Part shown: positions 56,635-63,770 of the stretch, piece after piece
Position numbering within the stretch: the first letter of the stretch is position 1
Layout of the letters: each line of letters starts with the position of its first letter
Assembly (NCBI GenBank): GCA_963663905.2
Contig: OY760657.1
Coordinates: 2,604,001-2,668,000 of the forward strand
Direction: 5' to 3'
DNA: 64,000 nucleotides
Source of the DNA: Saccharicrinis sp963663905
GTDB lineage: Bacteria; Bacteroidota; Bacteroidia; Bacteroidales; Marinilabiliaceae
Notes under the pieces: generated by a model
Databases searched by the model: none
What the model was told of the DNA's origin: nothing
What the model saw: only the letters and a program-made list of their open reading frames with translations
Made by a program: the position numbers and the translations under genes

Positions 56635-57675
56635 CTAAAAGTATGTTTTTACTGCAAATTCAAATTGATTTATAAATATCTCTTTAAAATTTGCAATATT
56701 ATTCTGTTCATAAAATAGCAACATCGCCTTTTTATAATCAATTGAATCTACAGTTCTAAAAGATAATGGACAATAATTTTCATTCATTAAAATCGCATTA
56801 CTCACAATCCGAGCAGTTCTTTTATTCCCATCCATAAAAGGTTGAATATAGGAAATCAAAACTAAAGCCAATAAGGCTTTTTCAAAAACACTTTCCTTTT
56901 GATTAATTACACTACATGTATTTTGCAATGCTTCTGATATTTGAAATTCATTATCTAATGGTCGATAATTTGTTCCAGAAATACCAACACGTCGTGTTCT
57001 TAAGTTTCTCTCGACTGCTAATTCTTTTATTAAAATACTATGTATATCTTCTATTTTAGAAACACTTAAAGGATACAAGTAATCAGGATTGTCAAGAATA
57101 AAATCAAGCGCATCTTTGTGATTTAAAAGCATCGTTGCTTCTTCTTTTGTTTTTCCTGCTGCAGTTTCCTTTTCTTTTAAAAGTCTTTCTGTCTCTAATA
57201 ATGAATATGTATTTCCTTCAATCTGAGATGATTTCCAACTTAAGTCAATTGCCAATCGCTCAAATTCCTTTTTATACTCAGTTTCTGACAATTGAGATAT
57301 ATTGTTATTAAATTTTTCTTGTAGCTCATTTAGTTTTTGAAGCTCATTATCTGTAAATACGCTGTGCTTCGCTAATATATCATTGATAATTGAGAAGTTG
57401 AATCCTTCTTTTATTTCTCTATCATCAATTTCTTTCTCATAATAATGGTCAATATCAATCGGTTGGATTACTTCGTATGCGGGAGAAATAATGTATTTTG
57501 TTCCTTTTCCTTGACCTTTAGTTGATATATAATTATCAGTAATTAGTTTTGCTAAAATTCTCTTAAGAGTTGCATAACTTACAGAAACATCCACATTATC
57601 AAACACATCTTTTGATGAGCATTCTCCAACTTTCTTTATGAAGTCAATAATTTGTTGTTCTCTCTGATTAACCAT
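56635..57675 (-). CDS. Fic family protein with N-terminal winged helix and Gln in place of the catalytic His (cassette gene)
   Basis: 346 residues. A winged-helix DNA-binding region (about 1-65) precedes a Fic N-terminal helix with the class II inhibitory motif SSQIEGN (about residue 152-158). The Fic core ends in IQPFMDGNKRTAR, where the canonical motif is H-P-F-x-D/E-G-N-x-R. The general-base His is replaced by Gln, while the phosphate-binding DGNKRTAR is intact. A typical Fic AMPylase would be expected to lose most activity. It is alone in its cassette, 87 bp from the core, with TATCTTTA near the start as a possible weak promoter. Confidence 0.9.
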   Translation of the reverse strand: MVNQREQQIIDFIKKVGECSSKDVFDNVDVSVSYATLKRILAKLITDNYISTKGQGKGTKYIISPAYEVIQPIDIDHYYEKEIDDREIKEGFNFSIINDILAKHSVFTDNELQKLNELQEKFNNNISQLSETEYKKEFERLAIDLSWKSSQIEGNTYSLLETERLLKEKETAAGKTKEEATMLLNHKDALDFILDNPDYLYPLSVSKIEDIHSILIKELAVERNLRTRRVGISGTNYRPLDNEFQISEALQNTCSVINQKESVFEKALLALVLISYIQPFMDGNKRTARIVSNAILMNENYCPLSFRTVDSIDYKKAMLLFYEQNNIANFKEIFINQFEFAVKTYF

Positions 57676-57759
57676 CTTTCTATTTTTAGCTCATAAAGAT
57701 AATACTTAAAGCTCAACTTTCTTCAATATTGAGCTGTATTTATTTTTCAAATGAGCCAC

Positions 57760-57888
57760 AACGTTACCTGTATGTTTTGTGGCAGTCATGCGGACTGCGT
57801 CTTTGTCCGCACGGACAAAGACAACCTGCGGGAACTGAACCCCCAAATTACAGCTGAGTCTGCCATAAAATATCACAGGCTGTTAGCA
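57760..57888 (-). repeat. attC-like site 9
   Basis: Arms CCTGTATGTTTTGTGGCAG and CTGCCATAAAATATCACAGG; inverse core GTTAGCATT matches the cassette 5' end at 58512. The loop holds the same GTCTTTGTCC / GGACAAAGAC module (57790-57835) as site 6. The stop codon of the next gene lies at its edge. Confidence 0.78.
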
Positions 57889-58469
57889 TTTGTTACTTCT
57901 ATTTTCTCGGTATTTTTATTAACTATTGATAATTTGTTATTACAATCATACTTAAATTCAAAGTGTATTATGTATCTGTCTTTATAATTAATTTGTATTT
58001 CTTGAATGCATTCATATTTATCAATTAATTCAACTTTATACCCAACACTATAGAATTGCTCATAATAAAGTATTTTCCAATCTTCATCAGTTAATTTTTC
58101 TTGTCTTTTCAATAAAGCTTTTCTTGCAATTTTTCTTGGTATTTGTGGCAGTCCACTGTCAATATTCCAGCAATAACTATTTCTTAGACATATAATAACT
58201 TCACTCTTATTTAAAATAATATTGTCAGTACTATCACTAACAAATTCTCCATATTCAATTTTATTTATTTCTGGATTACATATTAAATTTATAAAGCGCT
58301 TATTAAGTCTTATTGTACTATTTATATTTTGTTCAACTTTCTTGTTTCGGGTTAAAGCTATTTTCAATTGGTCACGATTTTTCGGCTCTAAAAAAACTGA
58401 ATCTTGCGCATATATTGAAGTACTACAATACAATAAGAATGTTAATAAAATTAGTTTTTCAATCTTCAT
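57873..58469 (-). CDS. Secreted protein of unknown function (cassette gene)
   Basis: 198 residues with a signal peptide (1-21, ending SIYAQ). No recognised domain; NIDSGLPQIPRKIARKALLKRQ and a beta-rich C-terminus with YIIHFEFKYDCNNK. Start 42 bp from its core; the stop codon overlaps attC-like site 9. Confidence 0.6.
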   Translation of the reverse strand: MKIEKLILLTFLLYCSTSIYAQDSVFLEPKNRDQLKIALTRNKKVEQNINSTIRLNKRFINLICNPEINKIEYGEFVSDSTDNIILNKSEVIICLRNSYCWNIDSGLPQIPRKIARKALLKRQEKLTDEDWKILYYEQFYSVGYKVELIDKYECIQEIQINYKDRYIIHFEFKYDCNNKLSIVNKNTEKIEVTNANSL

Positions 58470-58510
58470 TTAGTAATCTTTTTGTACAGGGTGGTTTTGT
58501 AATAAATGCT

Positions 58511-58637
58511 AACGATATAAATATAATTACGGGGCTGGAATGTGAACTACATTCTTTTCTGCCTATACAAAGTTAATACGGGATATAAAACTCCCAAAAA
58601 CTACTGACCAGCCCTTAATTATCATTTACTGTTGTGT
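58511..58637 (-). repeat. attC-like site 10
   Basis: AACGATATAAATATAATTACGGGGCTGG and CCAGCCCTTAATTATCATTTACTGTT arms; inverse core GTTGTGTG matches the cassette 5' end TTGTGTG at 59699. Confidence 0.75.
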
Positions 58638-58646
58638 GTTTGTTAC

Positions 58647-59123
58647 TTATTCAGGCCATTTAATTGTTTCATTATCTATAAATATAGGACTAATTTGAAT
58701 TTCAGATAGTTTTTCATCGTCAAACCAAAAATTAATACCTAATGTGTCTGATGAAATTAATTCGTGTGTTGGGTTCTCAATTGTTCCCATATATTCATAT
58801 TCAATGTCTTTTATTTCAAGTTTATATAATTCTGATAAAACAATATTTTTCGTTTGGCCTATAAAAATTTGATTTAGCTTATAAATTTCTGATTTAACTG
58901 CAATTAATATTAACTTCCAATTTTCATCTTCATCAAATCCAACATTAAACCCTAAAGCATTATAATACCACGTTTCTGTCAAATCTATATTTGATTCTGA
59001 ATATGAATATTTTTCACGTCTTTCTGGTTCCCCAATAATCTGGAATACTTTATCCATTGTTATTCCAAATTTTAATTCACCAAGACCAATGCCTGGTATT
59101 ATCGTTTTGGGAACATATATCAT
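58647..59123 (-). CDS. BamE-like-fold hypothetical protein, paralogue of the core gene at 34612 (cassette gene)
   Basis: 158 residues without signal peptide. IGLGELKFGITMDKVFQIIGEP corresponds to IQFGMTRSEVKKILGEP in the chromosomal protein at 34612-35082. Later stretches match in order (DEDENWKLILIAV; INFWFDDEKLSEIQISP; final WP). Function unknown. Second gene in a two-gene cassette, 36 bp after the 150-aa gene, so probably co-transcribed with it. Confidence 0.65.
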   Translation of the reverse strand: MIYVPKTIIPGIGLGELKFGITMDKVFQIIGEPERREKYSYSESNIDLTETWYYNALGFNVGFDEDENWKLILIAVKSEIYKLNQIFIGQTKNIVLSELYKLEIKDIEYEYMGTIENPTHELISSDTLGINFWFDDEKLSEIQISPIFIDNETIKWPE

Positions 59124-59159
59124 TGAATTTCAATTTTAAAAAGACTATTATGCTTGTCT

Positions 59160-59612
59160 TTATAGGTCATACATCCAGTTAATTTCTGCATTTATCCAAT
59201 TCTCGTTATCTAAATCTGTTCTATCATAATCACCAAAAACGAATTCTTGAATTTTTATCTTATTATTCTCATACTTAAATACTCCATAAAATGGGTCTAG
59301 GTAAGATTTATAGCATTGATGGTTTTTAGGTGTGGAAATCCATTTTATTTTGCCAAAATATTTAAGTTCGTTATTTTTCTCAATTTTTATTTGAATAGCA
59401 ATAACTTCATCAGCGCCAAAATTCCAGCCCTGCTTATTTTTATTAGAAGTAAATTTAGTATTCATTAATTGTGCTAAAAAATATTCAAGTTCATTTCTAG
59501 ATTTTAATTGGTCTATATTTACAACTCCGTTATTCTTAAATAATGGTTTCATAATTTCGCTCACTTTAAGTAGTATGTCTTCTGGTTCTTTCAGCTCGCG
59601 TTTTACACCCAT
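59160..59612 (-). CDS. Hypothetical protein (150 aa), first gene of a two-gene cassette
   Basis: Soluble, MGVKRELKEPEDILLKVSEI at the N-terminus, then helix and beta segments with WNFGADEVIAIQIKIEKNN. I recognise no family. It shares a cassette with the BamE-like-fold gene, the only visible cassette with two same-strand genes apart from the IS91 modules, which suggests a functional pair such as effector/immunity or subunit/chaperone (inference). Confidence 0.55.
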   Translation of the reverse strand: MGVKRELKEPEDILLKVSEIMKPLFKNNGVVNIDQLKSRNELEYFLAQLMNTKFTSNKNKQGWNFGADEVIAIQIKIEKNNELKYFGKIKWISTPKNHQCYKSYLDPFYGVFKYENNKIKIQEFVFGDYDRTDLDNENWINAEINWMYDL

Positions 59613-59697
59613 ATTTTTTCTGCTATTAATTCTTTTACTTATTTATTTTTATCATTACATTATATTATATCCTGCGGTATCGTTCTTAATAACACAC

Positions 59698-59887
59698 AAC
59701 GTTTAGAATATGGCGCGTAGGCTGATTTGAAAAACCAAACCTCCAAAATTCCACTTAGCCGAAGCTTTTGATTTGGTTATAAACTTATTCTTTTCACTAG
59801 CCGAAACAAAAGTTTCGGCGAACTTATTAAATGAGCAAAACTCCCAAAATTATGCTGACAGCCTATGCCCTTTATTTTTTGTTGTAC
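59698..59887 (-). repeat. attC-like site 11 (190 bp, longest)
   Basis: TATGGCGCGTAGGCTGA pairs with CAGCCTATGCCCTTTA; an inner GCCGAA / TTCGGC hairpin lies in the loop; core 'aac' 59698-59700; inverse core GTTGTACAC matches the cassette 5' end TTGTACAC at 60563. Confidence 0.7.
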
Positions 59888-59898
59888 ACTGGCATTTT

Positions 59899-60537
59899 TT
59901 AATAAATTTCTTTCAAATCATCCAACTTCTTGAGTTCCTCACTTAATAGTTTTCCTTCTTTCGAAAACTTGCGGACCTGCCATAAGTTATCTTCAACTTT
60001 CTCACAAGTCATCATTAAGGTTTTGTCATTGCGATACATTGTAAAATCTTGGTCTGGATAACCATTTTTATAATTTATAGTCTTGCTAATCACACCATTT
60101 TCATGGTAGTAAGTCCAAATTCCGTTTTTATTGTCCGACAAATATTGGCCTTCTGATTTTATGAAATATTTAGTCTCTGGAATTTTGTTATAAACAATTT
60201 GATACGTTGCTTCAATTTTCTTAATGACAGAATCTACTTTTTCTGTTATCAATACTTGTTTTCCATTATGTTCATTATTTTGTAAAGGTCTATACTCATA
60301 ATAAATCGTTTCATTGCTTGACCATAAATCCCCATCCGAGTGCACAATGTCCATTGAGCTACCTTCAGTTAATTTATAATGAATCCATTTCCCATTTTTC
60401 TGTCCGTACTGGTCTATCTGGTTAAATTTTATATTTCCTAACATTACGTAGTCTTTTTCAATATAAATTGTGTCATTTTGAGAATAACAAAACCAGATAT
60501 TAAGAAATGTAAATATTAAATAAAATGTTCTTCTCAT
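59899..60537 (-). CDS. MORN-repeat (YwqK-like) secreted protein (cassette gene)
   Basis: 212 residues with a signal peptide (about 1-19). Repeats of the MORN-variant type, such as QKNGKWIHYKLTEGS and KNGIWTYYHENGVISKTINYKNG, suggest a beta-hairpin repeat surface. YwqK-type proteins are often annotated as antitoxin-like, but without a partner toxin here that is not supported. Start 25 bp from the core. Confidence 0.75.
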   Translation of the reverse strand: MRRTFYLIFTFLNIWFCYSQNDTIYIEKDYVMLGNIKFNQIDQYGQKNGKWIHYKLTEGSSMDIVHSDGDLWSSNETIYYEYRPLQNNEHNGKQVLITEKVDSVIKKIEATYQIVYNKIPETKYFIKSEGQYLSDNKNGIWTYYHENGVISKTINYKNGYPDQDFTMYRNDKTLMMTCEKVEDNLWQVRKFSKEGKLLSEELKKLDDLKEIY

Positions 60538-60561
60538 AGGATGTTTTTTATGCTTGTGTAC

Positions 60562-60679
60562 AACTTATAAGGATTTTATCCTTACCAGGAGCAAGATAAT
60601 AAAAATATTAAAGCGTTAATTGTAAAAATAGACTTATAGAATATACTTAGTGGTTATTAAGGATAAAATTATGTTGAAC
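60562..60679 (-). repeat. attC-like site 12
   Basis: CAACTTATAAGGATTTTATCC pairs with GGATAAAATTATGTTG; core 'aac' 60562-60564; inverse core GTTGAAC at 60673-60679 matches the 5' end TTGAACG of the IS91 cassette at 62958. An inner palindrome AAGGATTTTATCCTT overlaps the left arm. Confidence 0.65.
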
Positions 60680-60891
60680 GATGGCGGCTATAACTATGGG
60701 CAATTCATTCCTGCTACTTTCAGTAACTTGGAGACCTTTTCGTTGACTTTTTAAGTATGAATTGTTTTTCATTATACTGATTGATAAAAATGATCGATAT
60801 TACTAAACCATAAAGCATAACATTCCCATCGTGCCTTTTTTAAAGACATTTGAGATTAATTCAAAAAACAAAGAACGTTGTATTCTTATAA

Positions 60892-62049
60892 TCATTCTAG
60901 TTGAGTAATTCTTTTTAATTGAAGCATAATGCCCTGCTTACATATTGGACAAATAGCAGGATCATTACCTGTTATTTCTCTCACAATTTCATAGGCACAC
61001 AAGCCTTCTAATGTGGATAAATACATCACTTTACCAACTAAGGAGATTACCTGTTCTCGTTTTCCATTGATATGAGCTGTAGCAAATACACCAATATATC
61101 TGATCTTAAAAAATCCTTTGGGTAACACATGCTGGATAAAACGTCGTACAAACTCAACTGTATTTAGCTGCATAGCCTTTCGGGATCCTGTTCGATAATC
61201 CTTATAATTAAAGCTTACGGTTTTATCTGTTAATGTTAATAATCTGCTGTTTGATATCGCAACCCGATGAGTGTATCTTCCTAAATATTTTAATACACTA
61301 GTCATTCCTCCAAAGGCTTTTTTGCTATATACATTCCATCTATTTTCATAAAGTTTTTCTTTCATAATCTTAAAGCCTTCATAGTTGGATGGAAGATTTA
61401 GCACCTCATTTTCCAGTAAGTTTTTGAGTTTTTTCATTAGAATTCCTCTGAACATTGCAGATAAAGCCTTAATCGGAACAAAGAATTTTCTATTGGAAGA
61501 GATCCATTCAGCTCCATCACTACTTAAGCCTCCCGCAGGTACCAACATATGAATATGTGGATGATAGGTCAATGTTTGACCCCATGTATGCAATATGCAT
61601 AATGCACCTACTTCAGCGCCAAGGAATTCAGGATTTCGTCCTGCATTTTGCAAGGCTTCTGATGCTGATTGAAACAGCAGGTCATAACACTGTTTCTGGT
61701 TGATATAAAACAAGGGATGCAAGGTATCCGGAATGGTAAAAACAATATGAAAATATCGTCCCGGAACCAATCGACTCTGCAACTTATCCACCCACTGTTG
61801 CTGTTTTAAATACTGGCATTTGGGACAATGTCGATTTCTGCAAGAGTTATACGCCTGCTGTTTATATTGGCAATGGTTACAACCCATAATGTGACCTCCT
61901 GCCTGAGATGTTCTACATCGTAAAAGAGCATTGAGTACTTTATCTTGCTCATAAGTAACATTGTAATTTTTATAAAGCTCGTCATAACAAGCTTCTATTA
62001 CATCTGATACTTCCAATCTGTATCGTTGGTTTTCTGATTGTTTACTCAT
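60892..62049 (-). CDS. IS91-family (Y1 HUH) transposase, second copy
   Basis: 385 residues. Zinc-finger CNHCQYKQQAYNSCRNRHCPKC, HUH motif LTYHPHIHMLVPAGG and catalytic Tyr region LKYLGRYTHRVAISN. Clearly a different member from the copy at 51107 (many substitutions), so not a recent duplication of it. Starts 8 bp inside the recombinase gene. Lies in the cassette 60564-62958, here in the same direction as the other cargo. About 210 bp between its end and site 12 hold no gene. Confidence 0.93.
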   Translation of the reverse strand: MSKQSENQRYRLEVSDVIEACYDELYKNYNVTYEQDKVLNALLRCRTSQAGGHIMGCNHCQYKQQAYNSCRNRHCPKCQYLKQQQWVDKLQSRLVPGRYFHIVFTIPDTLHPLFYINQKQCYDLLFQSASEALQNAGRNPEFLGAEVGALCILHTWGQTLTYHPHIHMLVPAGGLSSDGAEWISSNRKFFVPIKALSAMFRGILMKKLKNLLENEVLNLPSNYEGFKIMKEKLYENRWNVYSKKAFGGMTSVLKYLGRYTHRVAISNSRLLTLTDKTVSFNYKDYRTGSRKAMQLNTVEFVRRFIQHVLPKGFFKIRYIGVFATAHINGKREQVISLVGKVMYLSTLEGLCAYEIVREITGNDPAICPICKQGIMLQLKRITQLE

Positions 62050-62848
62050 GGCTTAAGGGATGAAGTAAATTAGGAACCTCTCCGTAATATGGATGTACCA
62101 GATGCAAATACCCTGACGTGGTTTTTAAAGAACTGTGCCCCATCATTAATTGAAGTCTCTTCAAATTGACTCCACGTTCTAACATATGAGTGGCAAAGCT
62201 ATGACGTAAGGAATGAATGGTTACTGACTTTTGTTTTATTCCTGCTTTTTGAGCCGATCGTTTTACTACTTTAAGAAAACTTGTTTCTGAATATTTTTCA
62301 CCTCTTATTCTGCCTTCAAATAGGTATTCTGCCGGGCGATAATGCTTATAATAAAACCGAAGTTGTTCTATTAACTCGTCAAATATGGGAACTTCCCTTA
62401 TTTTGTTGCCTTTACCTTTAACACGTATTATTTTACGTGATGAATCAATGGATCCTGGCTTTAAACTTAACACTTCTTCCCTTCGTAGTCCGCTCGAATA
62501 TGTAAGCATTAATAACGTCCTGTGTTTTAAATTGTCTAAGGCATTTACTAATTCATAGGCTTCTTGCTGAGATAAAACAGCTGGTAATGCCTTTTTTGTT
62601 CGAGGACGTTTGATTCGTATTGACTCCCATTCTTTGCCAAATATATCAACCTGTAAGATCTTCCAGGCACTTATCATTTGATTCACATTAATGGGTGATA
62701 ACTTTTGTTCTTGAATCATATAATAACAAAAGTCTTTTATCTCACTTCTGGTTAACTGATCTGGGGAAAGTTTGTAGTAGGCAGATAAGCGTCTTAAAAA
62801 TTTAGTGTAGGTATTAATGGTTCGTTCGCTATAATTGCGCAAACGCAT
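62042..62848 (-). CDS. Tyrosine recombinase of the second IS91-type module (possible frameshift at the 5' end)
   Basis: 268 residues from the ATG at 62846-62848. Catalytic Arg in YSSGLRREEVLSL, HSLRHSFATHM and Tyr in TTSGYLHL are present. Upstream, an ATG at 62884-62886 is followed by nine A's and then goes out of frame; one extra A would give MKKKSLLAQYEQEMRLRNYS, a natural recombinase start. So either the A-tract is a phase-variable or sequencing-error site, or translation starts at the internal ATG and loses about 13 residues. Confidence 0.85.
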   Translation of the reverse strand: MRLRNYSERTINTYTKFLRRLSAYYKLSPDQLTRSEIKDFCYYMIQEQKLSPINVNQMISAWKILQVDIFGKEWESIRIKRPRTKKALPAVLSQQEAYELVNALDNLKHRTLLMLTYSSGLRREEVLSLKPGSIDSSRKIIRVKGKGNKIREVPIFDELIEQLRFYYKHYRPAEYLFEGRIRGEKYSETSFLKVVKRSAQKAGIKQKSVTIHSLRHSFATHMLERGVNLKRLQLMMGHSSLKTTSGYLHLVHPYYGEVPNLLHPLSHE

Positions 62849-62956
62849 CTCTTGCTCGTATTGAGCTAATAAACTTTTTTTTTCATAACCTAATGTTTTT
62901 ATTTATACTACAGTAAGTTACGAAATTCTAGTTAGCTCCGGCAGGAGCTTTCGTTC

Positions 62957-63084
62957 AACGGCTCGAATATGCGTAGTGCGGGATTTCAAGGCACTTCGTT
63001 ATCAAACCGCTACTTTGTTTATTAAGTGCTTTACAGTTCAAATTTACCAAATCGCCCCGCATTACGTATATTTATTGTTATGGG
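62957..63084 (-). repeat. attC-like site 13 (duplicate of site 5)
   Basis: Same sequence as 53480-53607 apart from the neighbouring cassette side of the core: here GTTGAAC on minus, there GTTATGC. Confidence 0.8.
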
Positions 63085-63648
63085 CTGGTTTTCCTTGTTC
63101 TACACAGTTACTTCTTTTGGATTTGGTCCGTATTCATTTTCAGAAGAATTGCTGTCAGTTACCATTAGAACTAATAACCAAATTCCACCAATTAATGGAA
63201 TTAATGAAATTAAAAACATCCACCCACTTTTCCCAATATCATGTAATCGCCTAACAGAAACAGCTAATCCAGGGATTAAAACAACAAGAGCATATAAAAA
63301 ATAGAAAACTCCGTATGGAAGTTCTCCAGCTGTCAAACCTAAGACATTGTCTAAAATCATTGCAAAAATTGCAAAAATCATATTGAATAATACAAACATC
63401 CAATACTCTTTTCTTCTTGCTCTACCATTAAAGTCAGCGTACTGTTTTAATACTTTTAAATACCAATTCATAATTTTACTTTATTCGTTTTCCTACTCGT
63501 AAGGTTTTTCGGTTTCACCCCGTTTATTTAAGTGGGCTCTGGTCTCCACATCTTTTTTACATTATCATCAAAATTGCTTTTCAACTTTTCTCAAAATATT
63601 TATCAGTTCTATATACTGCACACTGTATCGTCTTCAACTTGCCCATAA
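62959..63648 (-). mobile_element. Cassette with DUF805 gene, second copy (690 bp)
   Basis: Near-perfect duplicate of 53482-54171, displaced by 9477 bp, with ends at the GTT cores. Confidence 0.85.
63100..63471 (-). CDS. DUF805 family membrane protein, copy b
   Basis: 123 residues, protein identical to the copy at 53623; the only coding difference is the last codon (GTG instead of GTA, both Val). Four membrane helices and the FNGRARRKEYW and RRLHDIGKSGW motifs. Confidence 0.92.
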   Translation of the reverse strand: MNWYLKVLKQYADFNGRARRKEYWMFVLFNMIFAIFAMILDNVLGLTAGELPYGVFYFLYALVVLIPGLAVSVRRLHDIGKSGWMFLISLIPLIGGIWLLVLMVTDSNSSENEYGPNPKEVTV

Positions 63649-63770
63649 CGTTCGGTAAAAAAGACGTGTGTACCTAAAGTACAACTACACCACTTTAGCC
63701 TCACCAAACTTATATATTAAATTCAAAATTTCAATAACGGAATTTACACATGGCTTTTTTACTTTGTTAC
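63647..63770 (-). repeat. attC-like site 14 (rightmost)
   Basis: GGTAAAAAAGACGTGTGT pairs with ACACATGGCTTTTTTAC; core 'aac' 63647-63649; inverse core GTTAC at 63766-63770. Its cassette continues beyond the window, so the end-matching rule cannot be tested. Confidence 0.65.

Noticed and set aside
42528..63770. CRISPR array or REP-type repeat family
   Set aside because: Units are not evenly spaced short repeats with spacers, and the ends follow the cassette-specific matching rule, which REPs do not.
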